Below are positions 8,458 through 19,609 of a DNA stretch of 38,773 bases, one piece after another. The DNA comes from Salinisphaera shabanensis E1L3A (GTDB taxonomy: Bacteria; Pseudomonadota; Gammaproteobacteria; Nevskiales; Salinisphaeraceae). Both the position numbers and the translations under genes were made by a program. The notes under the pieces were generated by a model. That model searched no databases and was not told where the DNA came from. It worked only from the letters and a program-made list of their open reading frames with translations. Position 1 is the first letter of the stretch. Every line of letters begins with the position of its first letter. The stretch spans positions 1-38,773 of the forward strand of contig NZ_AFNV02000032.1 in NCBI RefSeq assembly GCF_000215955.2, read 5' to 3'.

Positions 8458-10170
8458 ATGCCGGGGAAAACAATCTATCAGCTGCTAACAATTACGGTGC
8501 TAGCCACCGCACTCGGCGCCTGCGGCGGCTCCACCTCCGGTGGCGACGACGATAACGGCGGCGGCTCTTCAGGCGGCGGTAGTGGCGGCGGCACCAACAA
8601 CCCAAGCACCCCCGACTCGAATACCCAGATCGGCTCTATCGATAGCAATGGTCAGTTCCAAGAGGGCCGGATCGGAGTGACCGACACCACGCTTCAAGCC
8701 GGGCAGAGTTCGAGCCTGACGGTTCGCCTGCGAAGCCCTAACGGGAGTAGCCTCGGCGACACCGTGCAAGTCTTCTTCTCCTCGCCGTGTTCATCAACCG
8801 GCCAAGCCGATATCGCGCCCGCCGTCGCCGAGAGTCAAGGTGGCATCGCCACCACCACATATACGGCACTGGGCTGCGTCGGAACAGATACAGTTACAGC
8901 GCGTACGAGTGTCGAAGACACCACGCTGACAGCCACAGCAGATATAGAGACCGAAGCGGCACAATTCGGCGCCATCGAGTTCGATTCCGTTTCTCAACCA
9001 CTGATCGGTTTAAGAGGCACCGGGGCGCTTCCCGAGCAGTCAACGGTCACCTTCAGAGTAACGAACAGCACCGGATCGCCGCTTCCGAATCAAACCGTTA
9101 ACTTCTCGCTGAATACGACGGTGGGCGGGCTGAGCTTAAGCAACACATCGACAAGCACCGATAACCAAGGCGTCGCCACAACGACGGTCACCTCCGGCAC
9201 GGTTGCCACATCTGTACGTGTTACAGCGTCAACCACCAGTGCTTCGGGCCAGCAGCAGAGCGCACAGTCTAGCGAGCTGGCGGTCACGACCGGCCTGCCT
9301 GACAACGACAGCTTCTCGTTGAGCGCGACGACGCTCAATGTCGAAGGCCAGGAGTTCGATGGAGTAACGAGCGAAATCACGATCCGCGCGGCCGATCGAT
9401 TCAACAACCCGGTGCCCGACAACACCGCAATCACTTTCAGAACCGAAGGCGGCTCTATTCCCGGCAGCTGTACTACACAGGGCGGCGCCTGTACCGTCAC
9501 ATTCACGACTCAGAGCCCCCGCCCGGCGGACGGCCGCGCCACGATTCTTGCGACCGCGATCGGTGAAGAGTCGTTTTCTGATACCGCACCATCCAACGGC
9601 CGTTTCGATGAAGGTGAATTCGATATAGCGAACGACTTGCCGGAAGCGTTCGTGGATTACGACGAAGACGGCGTTCGCGATAGCAACGAGCCTTACATCG
9701 ACTTCAATAATAACAGTAGCTACGACTTGGGCGACGGTGAGTTCACCGGCCTGCGATGCCAACAAAGCACGAGCGCGGCCGATGAGCTCGCCTGCGACAC
9801 CGATTCAATCAACGTGCGGGATCAGGTCGTTATCGTCTTCAGTGCGAGTACGCAGATCATTCAGTTTGATCCCTCTACCATTAATCTCGACAACGGCAAC
9901 GTCGTAGTAAATGTCGAGATAACGGGTCAGAACGGACAAATCCCGCCTGCCGAAACGGGTATCTCGGCATCGACAACGCTTGGATCAATCGTTGGTCCGT
10001 CGAGTTATACTGTACGCAGCACCTCGGCTCGTGGCCCGTATGTTGTATCGTTCGAGATCGAGCCGGAAGACAACATAAGCAGTTCGCAGACCGGTCGGCT
10101 CAATATTACCGTCACGACGCCACGCGATGTCATAAGCCGGGATTTTGCACCAATATCGCAAAACCCCTGA
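8458..10170 (+). CDS. outer-membrane lipoprotein with tandem Ig-like domains
   Basis: A 570-residue predicted lipoprotein: hydrophobic signal, lipobox LGAC with Cys22, then a Gly/Ser/Asp linker to about residue 47. About four beta-rich repeats follow that look like bacterial Ig-like (invasin/intimin, Big_1-type) domains, with typical phrases such as LQAGQSSSLTVRL, TFRVTNSTGSPLPNQTVNFSL and AADRFNNPVPDNTAITFRTEGG. Between the third and fourth is an Asp/Asn-rich stretch starting at Asp400 (DYDEDGVRDSNE, then DFNNNSSYD) resembling a calcium-binding loop. The ATG follows a strong GAGGGGAAG site. The gene lies 59 bases after pilQ, where gammaproteobacteria normally have aroK; the preceding spacer is AT-rich and the gene looks somewhat less GC-rich than its neighbours. 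It may be a surface adhesin or a pilus-associated protein, but that rests only on context. A hairpin follows its stop. Confidence 0.85.
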   Translation: MPGKTIYQLLTITVLATALGACGGSTSGGDDDNGGGSSGGGSGGGTNNPSTPDSNTQIGSIDSNGQFQEGRIGVTDTTLQAGQSSSLTVRLRSPNGSSLGDTVQVFFSSPCSSTGQADIAPAVAESQGGIATTTYTALGCVGTDTVTARTSVEDTTLTATADIETEAAQFGAIEFDSVSQPLIGLRGTGALPEQSTVTFRVTNSTGSPLPNQTVNFSLNTTVGGLSLSNTSTSTDNQGVATTTVTSGTVATSVRVTASTTSASGQQQSAQSSELAVTTGLPDNDSFSLSATTLNVEGQEFDGVTSEITIRAADRFNNPVPDNTAITFRTEGGSIPGSCTTQGGACTVTFTTQSPRPADGRATILATAIGEESFSDTAPSNGRFDEGEFDIANDLPEAFVDYDEDGVRDSNEPYIDFNNNSSYDLGDGEFTGLRCQQSTSAADELACDTDSINVRDQVVIVFSASTQIIQFDPSTINLDNGNVVVNVEITGQNGQIPPAETGISASTTLGSIVGPSSYTVRSTSARGPYVVSFEIEPEDNISSSQTGRLNITVTTPRDVISRDFAPISQNP

Positions 10171-10179
10171 TCTGGACAC

Positions 10180-10201
10180 GCGGCGCGCGTTGGCGCGCCG
10201 C
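10180..10201 (+). terminator. GC-rich hairpin after the Ig-like lipoprotein gene
   Basis: Perfect nine-base arms gcggcgcgc (10180-10188) and gcgcgccgc (10193-10201) with loop gttg, beginning ten bases after the stop at 10170. No T-run follows, so termination may be partial. The rest of the gap to aroK (to 10344) shows only a possible TAAACT -10 hexamer with no matching -35. Confidence 0.45.
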
Positions 10202-10344
10202 TCCATGTCTGTATCGACGCATTGTTCTGCCTTACGGCGAGCCAACTGCGGTAAACTGCTTGCTAGATGAGCCCGGTTGATTCGTTAGCCTCCACGCGGA
10301 GTGCGGCAACTGACCCTCGTTATCCGAAAGCGAATTAAGATTAC

Positions 10345-10875
10345 ATGGCAGCTAATCCAAACATCTATCTCGTCGGCCCGATGGGCGCCGGCAAAACGAC
10401 GATCGGTCGGCGTATTGCCGAAATCAAGGGTATGACCTTCGTGGATTCGGACCACGAGGTGGAGAAGCGTACCGGCGTCGATATCTCTTTCATCTTCGAC
10501 ATGGAAGGTGAAGAAGGTTTTCGCAAGCGTGAACGCGAGATGATCGCGGAACTATCGGAACAGCCGAACACGGTCATGGCCACCGGCGGCGGCGCTGTTC
10601 TGGATGAGTCGACACGTGATCTGCTTTCGGCACGCGGCGTCGTGGTCTATCTCGAGACTTCGCTCGAACAACAGCTGGCGCGAACGCGCAAGGCGAGCAA
10701 TCGGCCGCTGCTCGAAGACAGCAACGACGTCGAAAAGACGCTCGCTCAGCTCATGGAAGAGCGCGATCCGCTCTACCGCTCCATCGCGGATGTGGTTGTT
10801 GCGACCGGCGACCAACAGGCGCGTCGGCTCGCTCGCGAGATCGTCGAGCAGCTTGAGGCGATCGGCACGGCGTGA
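10345..10875 (+). CDS. aroK: shikimate kinase
   Basis: Cytoplasmic enzyme, 176 residues, that phosphorylates shikimate at the 3-hydroxyl with ATP in the common aromatic (chorismate) pathway. The Walker A loop is GPMGAGKT (11-18). The shikimate-binding residues are visible as the DSD at 34-36, Arg60 in GFRKRE and GGG at 81-83. The lid region carries the NRPLL motif with its conserved Arg. The length is normal for AroK. It follows the pilus block as in other gammaproteobacteria, but here an Ig-like lipoprotein gene and a hairpin separate them. The stop codon overlaps a GTG start of the RDD protein gene by four bases, so aroK, the RDD gene and aroB appear to be one translationally coupled unit. 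Confidence 0.96.
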   Translation: MAANPNIYLVGPMGAGKTTIGRRIAEIKGMTFVDSDHEVEKRTGVDISFIFDMEGEEGFRKREREMIAELSEQPNTVMATGGGAVLDESTRDLLSARGVVVYLETSLEQQLARTRKASNRPLLEDSNDVEKTLAQLMEERDPLYRSIADVVVATGDQQARRLAREIVEQLEAIGTA

Positions 10876-11384
10876 CGGCCCCGGCCGCTAACGGTCCTGT
10901 TTATGCCGGCTTCTGGATTCGGGTTCTTGCATCGCTGATCGACTCGATCCTGATTGCCATCGTCGCCGCGCCGTTGATGCACCTGATCTATGGGCCCGCT
11001 TTTTTTGCGGCCGACGCCCCCTTGATTATGGGCCCGGCCCATGTGCTGTTCGTTTATGTGCTGCCGGCGATCGCTATCGTCCTTTTCTGGATATATCGGA
11101 AAGCCACACCCGGCAAAATGATGATCGGGGCGCGGGTAGTCGATGCACGTACCGGCGGCCATCCCACAACGCGCCAGTTCGTCATTCGCTACCTTGGTTA
11201 TTTTCTTTCGTCGTTCGTGTTCGGCCTCGGCCTGATCTGGGTGGGTTTCGATCGACACAAGCAGGGCTGGCACGACAAACTCGCAGATACGGTCGTCGTT
11301 CGACGCCAAGCTGACCAGATGCCCACCTTGAACAACCAGCCGGGCGATACCCACGTCGACCAAAAGGAGCGCTGTCAGGCATGA
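10872..11384 (+). CDS. RDD family membrane protein
   Basis: Integral membrane protein, 170 residues, of the RDD family, named for conserved Arg and Asp residues. The first span begins with the family signature (YAGFWIRVLASLIDSILIAIV, with Arg and Asp embedded in the helix). A second span covers about residues 55-77. The characteristic ATPGKMMIGARVVDARTGG loop comes next, then a third span and the closing GWHDKLADTVVVRR. Known members have unclear or varied roles, including proposed ion transport, so no substrate is assigned. It begins with GTG in a four-base overlap with the aroK stop and ends in an ATGA overlap with aroB, an unusual place for such a gene. The GTG start is supported by the overlap and the complete N-terminal signature. 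Confidence 0.9.
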   Translation: MTAPAANGPVYAGFWIRVLASLIDSILIAIVAAPLMHLIYGPAFFAADAPLIMGPAHVLFVYVLPAIAIVLFWIYRKATPGKMMIGARVVDARTGGHPTTRQFVIRYLGYFLSSFVFGLGLIWVGFDRHKQGWHDKLADTVVVRRQADQMPTLNNQPGDTHVDQKERCQA

Positions 11385-12490
11385 GCGTTGCACTCGAGAA
11401 TACGACCCGGGCCGATCTGCGCGTCGAGCTGGGCGAGCGTAGTTACGACATCGTTATCGCGGGCGGCCTGATTGACCAGCCCGATGCCTACAACGGCGCA
11501 ATTCGCGACAAACGCGTATTGATCGTGACCAACGAAACCGTCGCCCCGCTTTATGCAGCAGGCGTCAACAAGGCGCTCTCTGCAACGCACGATGTCGACA
11601 CGCTTACCTTGCCCGACGGCGAGCAGTACAAGACATTGGCCACGCTCGACACAATCTACGACCGCTTGCTCGAGAACGGCTATGGGCGCGATGCGACGAT
11701 TGTTGCGCTCGGCGGCGGCGTGATCGGGGATATCGCCGGGTTCGCCGCTGCGAGCTACCAGCGCGGCATCGATTTCGTTCAGCTGCCGACCACCCTGCTC
11801 GCCCAGGTCGACTCTTCAGTCGGCGGTAAGACAGGGGTCAACCATCGGCTCGGCAAAAACATGATCGGGGCGTTTCATCAGCCGACGCGTGTGCTGGCCG
11901 ACGTCGGCGTACTCGACAGTCTGCCCGCGCGTGAATTCGCCGCCGGCATGGCCGAGGTCATCAAGTACGGCTTGATCCGCGACCGGCCTTTCCTGGACTG
12001 GCTGGACGCCAATCTGGCGGCGATCAACAATCGTGAGCCGGAGGTGCTGATCGAGGTCATCCGCCGCTCCTGTGCCAACAAGGCCGAAGTCGTCGCTGCC
12101 GACGAACGCGAAGCCGGCCAACGCGCGCTGCTTAACCTCGGCCATACCTATGGCCATGCCCTCGAAGCCGAATTGGGTTACGGCGAATGGCTGCACGGCG
12201 AAGCAGTCGCGGCCGGCATGTGCATGGCAGCCGATACCGCGCGCCGGCTCGGCTGGCTCGATGAGCGCCAGTGCGAACACATCGAACGCATCATCTCGGC
12301 CGCTCACCTGCCTGTCGCGCCGCCGCGCGAACTCGAGTGTGCCCGCATCCGATCGCTCATGGCGCGCGATAAAAAGGTTGCCGCCGGTACGCTGCGGCTC
12401 GTGTTGATGCGTGATATCGGTGAGGCCGTGGTCACGCGCGACTACGGCGACGCGCTCGATGCAACCTTGAAACGGTATTTCGCAAAATAA
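11381..12490 (+). CDS. aroB: 3-dehydroquinate synthase
   Basis: Cytoplasmic NAD+- and divalent-metal-dependent enzyme, 369 residues, that cyclises DAHP to 3-dehydroquinate, the second step of the shikimate pathway. The NAD-binding stretch is seen as ALGGGVIGDIAGFAAASYQRG, followed by LPTTLLAQVDSSVGGKTGVNH. The metal-binding and active-site residues lie in AEVIKYGLI (Glu) and in LNLGHTYGHALE and GEWLHGEAV (His). Length and motifs are normal. The ATG overlaps the RDD gene stop by four bases. In most relatives a damX-like SPOR-domain gene follows; here the next gene is gltB, after a 249-base gap with its own promoter. Confidence 0.97.
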   Translation: MSVALENTTRADLRVELGERSYDIVIAGGLIDQPDAYNGAIRDKRVLIVTNETVAPLYAAGVNKALSATHDVDTLTLPDGEQYKTLATLDTIYDRLLENGYGRDATIVALGGGVIGDIAGFAAASYQRGIDFVQLPTTLLAQVDSSVGGKTGVNHRLGKNMIGAFHQPTRVLADVGVLDSLPAREFAAGMAEVIKYGLIRDRPFLDWLDANLAAINNREPEVLIEVIRRSCANKAEVVAADEREAGQRALLNLGHTYGHALEAELGYGEWLHGEAVAAGMCMAADTARRLGWLDERQCEHIERIISAAHLPVAPPRELECARIRSLMARDKKVAAGTLRLVLMRDIGEAVVTRDYGDALDATLKRYFAK

Positions 12491-12533
12491 CCGAGCCAGA
12501 CGGCGTTTTCGCCGGCGTCGACGCGACGGCCGA

Positions 12534-12562
12534 TTGATTGCTTATCGACCGCCTTTTATACT
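12534..12562 (+). promoter_or_regulatory. sigma70-type promoter for gltB
   Basis: TTGATT (12534-12539), an exact 17-base spacer and TATACT (12557-12562). Predicted start near 12569, giving a leader of about 170 bases before the gltB ATG. A second TATAGT at 12631-12636 lacks a good -35. Confidence 0.55.
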
Positions 12563-12585
12563 TTTGATCAACGTGGGCTTGCTGC

Positions 12586-12630
12586 CGGCGCCCGCACCGG
12601 GCCGCCGCATCACAGCGGCCCGTTGCGCCG
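12586..12630 (+). other. structured leader hairpin upstream of gltB
   Basis: Inner arms cgggccgc (12598-12605) and gcggcccg (12615-12622) pair perfectly around a nine-base loop. Outer arms cggcgc (12586-12591) and gcgccg (12625-12630) extend the stem across an internal loop. It lies between the predicted transcription start and the gltB ATG. It could act as an attenuator or mRNA stabiliser; no known riboswitch pattern is recognised. Confidence 0.4.
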
Positions 12631-12739
12631 TATAGTGTGACCATCCAGGCGGCAAAGGCCGCGGCACATGATTTCCGATACGGCATTCGGCATCCGGGAA
12701 TTGCCCTCGATCGCGCCGAATCTGACCCGAGGACTTAAA

Positions 12740-15700
12740 ATGCACCAGTTGAAAGGCGGACTCTATTCTCCCGAGTTCGAGAGAGATGCCTGCGGCTTCG
12801 GCCTGATCGCGAATATGGATAATCAGCCGAGTCATTGGCTGGTCGAGACGACCATTGGCGCGCTCGAACGTCTGACGCATCGTGGCGCAGTCGCGGCCGA
12901 CGGCAAGACCGGCGATGGTTGCGGCATTTTGATGAAAAAGCCGGATGCCTTTCTGCGTTTGCTGGCCGACGAAGCAGGCATCGCACTGGCCGATCACTAT
13001 GCCAGCGGTATCGTCTTCCTCAATCAGGATGCCGAACTGCGCGATGCGGCCAAGACCGAGTTTGCCCGCCAGCTAGAAGCTGAAGGCCTGACCGTTGCGG
13101 GCTGGCGCGAGGTGCCGATCGACGCCGAATCGGCCTGTGGCGATCAGGCGCTGGAAACGCTGCCCTACCTTGAGCAGCTGTTCGTGAACGCCCCGACGGA
13201 CATGGACCACGCGCTGTTCGAATCCAAGCTCGTATTCTCGCGTCGGCGCACAGAAAACGCCCTGCCCGACGACGACATGTTCTATGTGCCGTCGCTGTCG
13301 GCGCATGTGCTGTCGTACAAGGGCATGGTCATGCCCAGCTATCTGCCGGTGTTCTACAAGGATCTGGCCGACGAGCGTCTGGAAACGTCGCTTTGCGTGT
13401 TCCATCAGCGCTTTTCCACCAACACGCTGCCGCAATGGCGCTTAGCACAGCCGTTCCGTTATCTGGCCCACAACGGCGAGATCAACACGGTCACGGGCAA
13501 TCGCAACTGGTCCACCGCGCGCGCGAACAAGTTCGTCTCGGACAAGCTGCCTGATTTGGAATCGATCCTGCCGCTGGTATCGACCACCGGCTCGGACTCG
13601 CAAAGCCTCGACAACATGCTCGAGGTGCTGCTCGCGGGTGGCATGGACATCTTCTACGCTATGCGCCTGCTGATGCCGCCGGCCTGGCAGAACGTCGACT
13701 ACATGTCGGCCGATCTGCGCGCCTTTTATGAATACAACTCCATGCATATGGAGCCATGGGACGGCCCTGCGGGCATCGTGCTCACCGACGGTCGCTATGC
13801 CGCCTGCTGTCTGGATCGCAACGGCTTGCGGCCGGCGCGCTATGTGATCACCAAGGATCGCCATATCACCCTGGCCTCCGAGATTGGCGTGTGGGATTAC
13901 AACCCGGCCGATGTGGTCGCCAAGGGCCGCTTGAAGCCGGGCGACATGATCGCCGTGGATACCGAAAACGGCGAACTGATCAAGCCCCAGGAAATCGACA
14001 AGCGTCTGGCCAGCCGCGCGCCCTACAAGCAGTGGCTGAAAAAGAACGCACGCATGCTCGAATCGCGCCTGGCCGATACCCGCGACGAAGCCTGGATGGA
14101 GCGCGAGCAGGTCAAGGTCTACGAGAAACTTTTCCATGTATCGTTCGAAGAGCGCGATCAGGTGCTGCGTCCGCTCGCCGAGGCCGGCCAGGAAGCGACC
14201 GGGTCCATGGGCGACGACACACCGTTCCCGGTACTCTCGCGCGTGGACCGGGTGATCTACGATTATTTCCGCCAGAAGTTCGCGCAGGTGACCAACCCGC
14301 CGATCGACTCGCTGCGCGAGCGCATCGTCATGTCGCTGGAAACCTGCTTCGGGCGTGAGCGCAATGTTTTCGAAGAAAACGAAGAACGCGCCAAGCGTCT
14401 GGTGGTGGATTCGCCGGTGCTATCGACCGGCAAGTTCCGGCGCCTGCTCTCGATCGACGACGGCGACTATGCGCATACGATCATCGATCTGAACTATGAC
14501 GCGGGTACGGCGCTCTCCGACGCGATCGCCACGATCTGCGATCAAGCCGTGGATGCAGTCAAGAACGGCAAGACGGTGCTCGTGCTCTCCGATCGCGACA
14601 TCGAACAAGGCAAGCTGCCGATCCAGGCCCTGCTGGCCACGGGCGCGATCCATCATCGCCTCACACGCGAGAACCTGCGTTGTGACGCCAATCTGGTAGT
14701 GGATACCGCAAGCGCTCGCGATGCCCACCACTTCGCCTGTTTGATCGGCTACGGCGCGAGCGCGATTCATCCATATCTGGCTTATGAAAGCCTGAACGAT
14801 CTGGTGCGCTGCGGACAGATCGACAGCCGCGATACGAACGAGCTCTGTGCGACCTATCGCAAGGGCATCAACAAGGGTCTGTACAAGATCATGTCCAAGA
14901 TGGGCATTTCCACGGTCACCAGCTACCGCGGCGCCCAGCTGTTCGAGATCGTCGGCCTCGATCACGAAGTCACGCAAACCTGCTTCGAGGGCACGGTCAG
15001 CCGCGTGGCCGGCGCCGGCTTTGTCCATCTGCAGGCCGATATGGCGCGCTTGGCACAGAACGCCTGGAACCCGCGCGTGGCCATCAACCAGGGCGGGCTG
15101 CTCAAGTTCGTTCACGGGCAGGAATATCACTGCTACAACCCCGATGTGATCGCCACGCTGCATGACGCGGTCTCCACCGGCGATTACGACAAATACCGCG
15201 AGTACGCGCAGATCGTGCAGGGGCGCCCCGTGTCCGTGCTGCGCGATCTGTTCAAGCTGCGCGACGATATCGAGCCGATCTCCGTCGACGAGGTCGAGCC
15301 GATCGAGGACATCACCCCCCGCTTTGACTCGGCCGGCATGTCGCTCGGCGCGCTCTCGCCCGAGGCGCACGAATCGCTGGCACAGGGCATGAACCGCATG
15401 GGCGGTCGCTCGAACTCCGGCGAAGGCGGCGAAGACGCGGCCCGCTTCGGCACCGACAAGATGTCGAAGATCAAACAGGTCGCCTCGGGCCGGTTCGGCG
15501 TGACGCCGCATTATCTGGTCAACGCCGAAGTGCTGCAGATCAAGATCGCCCAGGGCGCCAAGCCCGGCGAAGGTGGCCAGCTGCCCGGTCACAAGGTCAA
15601 CGAGATGATCGCCCGGCTGCGCTATTCCAAACCGGGCGTGGCACTGATTTCGCCGCCGCCGCATCACGATATCTATTCCATCGAGGATCTGGCGCAGCTG

Positions 15701-17197
15701 ATCTTCGACCTCAAGCAGGTCAACCCGCAGGCGCTGGTATCGGTCAAGCTGGTGTCGGGCCCCGGTGTGGGCACGATCGCAGCCGGCGTGGCCAAGGCCT
15801 ATGCCGATCTGATCACTATTTCCGGCTACGACGGCGGCACCGGTGCGAGCCCGCTTACATCAGTGCGCTATGCCGGTACGCCCTGGGAGCTCGGGCTGTC
15901 CGAAACACAGCAGACACTGCGCGCCAACGACTTGCGTGAGAAGGTCCGGGTACAGACCGATGGCGGCCTCAAGACCGGGCTCGACGTGATCAAGGCCGCG
16001 ATTCTGGGCGCCGAATCCTTCGGTTTCGGTACCGGCCCGATGGTCGCGCTTGGCTGCAAGTACCTGCGCGTATGCCACCTCAACAACTGTGCGACGGGTG
16101 TCGCCACCCAGAACGAAGTTCTGCGCGAGCGTCATTACATCGGCATTCCCGAGATGGTGCAGAACTTCTTCGGCTTCATCGCGCAGGACACGCGCGAGCT
16201 GATGGCGCAAATCGGCGTACGCTCGCTCGGCGACCTGATCGGGCGTACCGACCTGCTCGAAATCCTGCCGGGTGAAACCGCGAAGCAGCAGGGGCTCGAT
16301 CTGGCGCCGATCCTGTCCAAAGGCGGTCTGGCCGACGATATTCCGACCCAGTGTCTGGATCCGCACAACGAACCCTTCGACAAGGGCGAGCTGGCGGAAC
16401 AGATGGTGGCCGATGCGCTGGACGCGATCGAAAACAAGACCGGTGGCACGTTCGAATACGACGTGCATAACAACAACCGCTCGCTCGGCGCGCGCTTGTC
16501 CGGTGAAATCGCACGTCGCCACGGCAATCTGGATATGGAAGACGCGCCGATAACGCTCAAGCTCACCGGCACGGCCGGCCAGAGCTTCGGTGTGTTCAAC
16601 GCCGGTGGCCTGCATATGTATCTCGAAGGCGATGCCAACGACTACGTCGGCAAAGGCATGGCCGGCGGTCGACTGGTCATTCGTCCCTCCCCGGATGCCG
16701 GGTTCGTCGCTCGTGAGGCCGCGATCATCGGCAACACCTGTCTGTACGGTGCCACCGGCGGTTCGCTCTATGCGGCCGGCATGGGCGGCGAGCGCTTCGG
16801 CGTGCGCAATTCCGGCGCGACGGCGGTCGTGGAAGGCATCGGCGATCACGGCTGCGAATACATGACCGGCGGCTGCGTGGTCGTGCTCGGCCATACCGGC
16901 GTCAATTTCGGCGCCGGCATGACCGGCGGTCTGGCCTACGTACTGGATGAAAAGCGCGAGTTCGTCGACCGCTATAATCACGAGCTGATCGATATTCATC
17001 GACTGGTTTCCGAGAACATGGAAGCCCATCGTCACTATCTGCGTGAGATGATCGAGGCCCATGTGGCCGAGACCGGCAGTGCCTGGGGCGCCGAAATCCT
17101 GGAGGATTTCCGCGATTACATCGGTCAGTTCTGGCTGGTCAAGCCCAAGGCCGAAAGCGTGGAAACGATTCTGGATACGCTCAATCGCGCGGCCTGA
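12740..17197 (+). CDS. gltB: glutamate synthase (NADPH) large subunit
   Basis: Large subunit, 1485 residues, of NADPH-glutamate synthase. It hydrolyses glutamine, channels ammonia and makes glutamate from 2-oxoglutarate in the GS-GOGAT route. With the ATG at 12740 (GAGGA six bases upstream) the protein has a 17-residue propeptide before Cys18 of CGFG, the mature N-terminal nucleophile of the class II glutaminase domain. An upstream start at 12668 would give an atypical leader. The FMN-binding synthase domain contains the 3Fe-4S cysteines as [12 protein letters not shown], preceded by the FMN-site sequence [13 protein letters not shown]. The C-terminal beta-helix with Gly repeats ([24 protein letters not shown]) is complete. 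Length matches the E. coli enzyme. It pairs with gltD 82 bases downstream. Confidence 0.98.
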   Translation: MHQLKGGLYSPEFERDACGFGLIANMDNQPSHWLVETTIGALERLTHRGAVAADGKTGDGCGILMKKPDAFLRLLADEAGIALADHYASGIVFLNQDAELRDAAKTEFARQLEAEGLTVAGWREVPIDAESACGDQALETLPYLEQLFVNAPTDMDHALFESKLVFSRRRTENALPDDDMFYVPSLSAHVLSYKGMVMPSYLPVFYKDLADERLETSLCVFHQRFSTNTLPQWRLAQPFRYLAHNGEINTVTGNRNWSTARANKFVSDKLPDLESILPLVSTTGSDSQSLDNMLEVLLAGGMDIFYAMRLLMPPAWQNVDYMSADLRAFYEYNSMHMEPWDGPAGIVLTDGRYAACCLDRNGLRPARYVITKDRHITLASEIGVWDYNPADVVAKGRLKPGDMIAVDTENGELIKPQEIDKRLASRAPYKQWLKKNARMLESRLADTRDEAWMEREQVKVYEKLFHVSFEERDQVLRPLAEAGQEATGSMGDDTPFPVLSRVDRVIYDYFRQKFAQVTNPPIDSLRERIVMSLETCFGRERNVFEENEERAKRLVVDSPVLSTGKFRRLLSIDDGDYAHTIIDLNYDAGTALSDAIATICDQAVDAVKNGKTVLVLSDRDIEQGKLPIQALLATGAIHHRLTRENLRCDANLVVDTASARDAHHFACLIGYGASAIHPYLAYESLNDLVRCGQIDSRDTNELCATYRKGINKGLYKIMSKMGISTVTSYRGAQLFEIVGLDHEVTQTCFEGTVSRVAGAGFVHLQADMARLAQNAWNPRVAINQGGLLKFVHGQEYHCYNPDVIATLHDAVSTGDYDKYREYAQIVQGRPVSVLRDLFKLRDDIEPISVDEVEPIEDITPRFDSAGMSLGALSPEAHESLAQGMNRMGGRSNSGEGGEDAARFGTDKMSKIKQVASGRFGVTPHYLVNAEVLQIKIAQGAKPGEGGQLPGHKVNEMIARLRYSKPGVALISPPPHHDIYSIEDLAQLIFDLKQVNPQALVSVKLVSGPGVGTIAAGVAKAYADLITISGYDGGTGASPLTSVRYAGTPWELGLSETQQTLRANDLREKVRVQTDGGLKTGLDVIKAAILGAESFGFGTGPMVALGCKYLRVCHLNNCATGVATQNEVLRERHYIGIPEMVQNFFGFIAQDTRELMAQIGVRSLGDLIGRTDLLEILPGETAKQQGLDLAPILSKGGLADDIPTQCLDPHNEPFDKGELAEQMVADALDAIENKTGGTFEYDVHNNNRSLGARLSGEIARRHGNLDMEDAPITLKLTGTAGQSFGVFNAGGLHMYLEGDANDYVGKGMAGGRLVIRPSPDAGFVAREAAIIGNTCLYGATGGSLYAAGMGGERFGVRNSGATAVVEGIGDHGCEYMTGGCVVVLGHTGVNFGAGMTGGLAYVLDEKREFVDRYNHELIDIHRLVSENMEAHRHYLREMIEAHVAETGSAWGAEILEDFRDYIGQFWLVKPKAESVETILDTLNRAA

Positions 17198-17220
17198 TCA
17201 TGCCGCAGGAATGAAGTCAG

Positions 17221-17250
17221 GCCGCGCCTGCCGTACCCGGTGGGCGCGGC
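17221..17250 (+). other. hairpin in the gltB-gltD gap
   Basis: Arms gccgcgcc (17221-17228) and ggcgcggc (17243-17250) pair perfectly with a 14-base loop. With no T-run and gltD following at 17280, this is more likely an mRNA-processing or expression-ratio element than a full terminator. Confidence 0.35.
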
Positions 17251-17270
17251 GCGGGCTGCGTAACGACTAA

Positions 17271-18716
<1,446 letters not shown>

Positions 18717-18726
18717 TCGACCCTAT

Positions 18727-18762
18727 CGGCGCGCCGATTCACTCGGCGCGCCGCGCATTTTG
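18727..18762 (+). terminator. intrinsic terminator after gltD
   Basis: Two copies of cggcgcgccg (18727-18736 and 18744-18753), each self-complementary, form a ten-base stem with loop attcact, followed by cgcattttg. It starts ten bases past the gltD stop and separates gltBD from pyrF. It resembles the hairpin at 10180-10201. Confidence 0.6.
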
Positions 18763-18776
18763 ACCGGAGCACGCCC

Positions 18777-19499
18777 GTGGGACCGATTCCCGACGCCGAC
18801 CGTCTGATCTTCGCGCTTGACGTACCGGACGCCGAAGCGGCGCGATCGCTTGTCGAAACACTCGGCGACGCCGTGAGCTTCTACAAGGTGGGCCTCGAAC
18901 TGGCCATGGCGCCCGGCTATTTCGAACTGGTCGACTGGCTCAAGGCGCGCGGCAAGAAAGTGTTCGTTGATGTGAAACTGTTCGACGTCCCGGCCACGGT
19001 CGCAGCGGCGGTCAAGCGCCTGTGCGCTCGCGATATCGACTTCATTACCGTGCACGGTAACCAGCAGGTCATGGAAGCAGCAGCCGAGGCACGCAGCGGT
19101 GACTCGCGCATCCTCGCGGTGACCGCGCTGACCAGCCTCGACCAGGGCGATCTCGACGATATGGGCTTTGCCTGCGATATCGAGTCACTCGTGCTTTCGC
19201 GCGCAAAGCGTGCGCTCGAGGCCGGCTGCGACGGCGTGATTTCGTCCGGCATGGAAGTCGCCAATCTGCGCGCCCATGCGCCCGAGAAGCTGATCGCGGT
19301 CACGCCGGGCATTCGCCCCGTCGCCAACGACGAGCGCGTGCCCGACGATCAAAAACGTGTGATGACGCCGACCGCCGCGATCGCCGCAGGCGCGGACTAT
19401 CTGGTGGTCGGCCGGCCGATTCGCAATGCCGATAATCCGCGCGACGCCGCACTCACCATCCAGCGTGAGCTGAGCGAAGCGATCGCTTCCCGCCCGTAA
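18777..19499 (+). CDS. pyrF: orotidine 5'-phosphate decarboxylase
   Basis: Cytoplasmic TIM-barrel enzyme, 240 residues, that decarboxylates OMP to UMP, the last step of de novo pyrimidine synthesis. The catalytic DxKxxD tetrad is present as Asp65, Lys67 and Asp70 (VDVKLFDVP), with FALDVPDAE and YKVGLEL upstream as in known PyrF. The phosphate-binding end is seen in VTPGIRP and DYLVVGRPI. The GTG at 18777 has a GGAG eight bases upstream and gives a normal N-terminus. Its position between gltD and hemE is not the usual gammaproteobacterial arrangement, and a terminator-like hairpin separates it from gltD, so it probably has its own promoter, although none is obvious in the short gap. Confidence 0.96.
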   Translation: MGPIPDADRLIFALDVPDAEAARSLVETLGDAVSFYKVGLELAMAPGYFELVDWLKARGKKVFVDVKLFDVPATVAAAVKRLCARDIDFITVHGNQQVMEAAAEARSGDSRILAVTALTSLDQGDLDDMGFACDIESLVLSRAKRALEAGCDGVISSGMEVANLRAHAPEKLIAVTPGIRPVANDERVPDDQKRVMTPTAAIAAGADYLVVGRPIRNADNPRDAALTIQRELSEAIASRP

Positions 19500-19609
19500 C
19501 TCGACCGGACCCGAGCTCGTGCGCGGTATGCCCCGCCCGGCCAAGCCGTTAAACTGCCCGCCGTCCCATTCTTCTCGCGACAGACTGTCGCGTGCGTTGC
19601 GAGTGCTTT

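Noticed and set aside
12501-12514. Short hairpin cggcg-tttt-cgccg after aroB
   Set aside because: Only five base pairs and no T-run beyond the loop, too weak to call a terminator.
14420-15667. A 415-residue open frame antisense to gltB
   Set aside because: Lies wholly within gltB, has no recognisable domain and shows the His/Asp/Gly-rich composition typical of reversed coding frames.
15860-17062. A 400-residue open frame antisense to gltB
   Set aside because: Same reasons: fully within gltB, biased composition, no family match.
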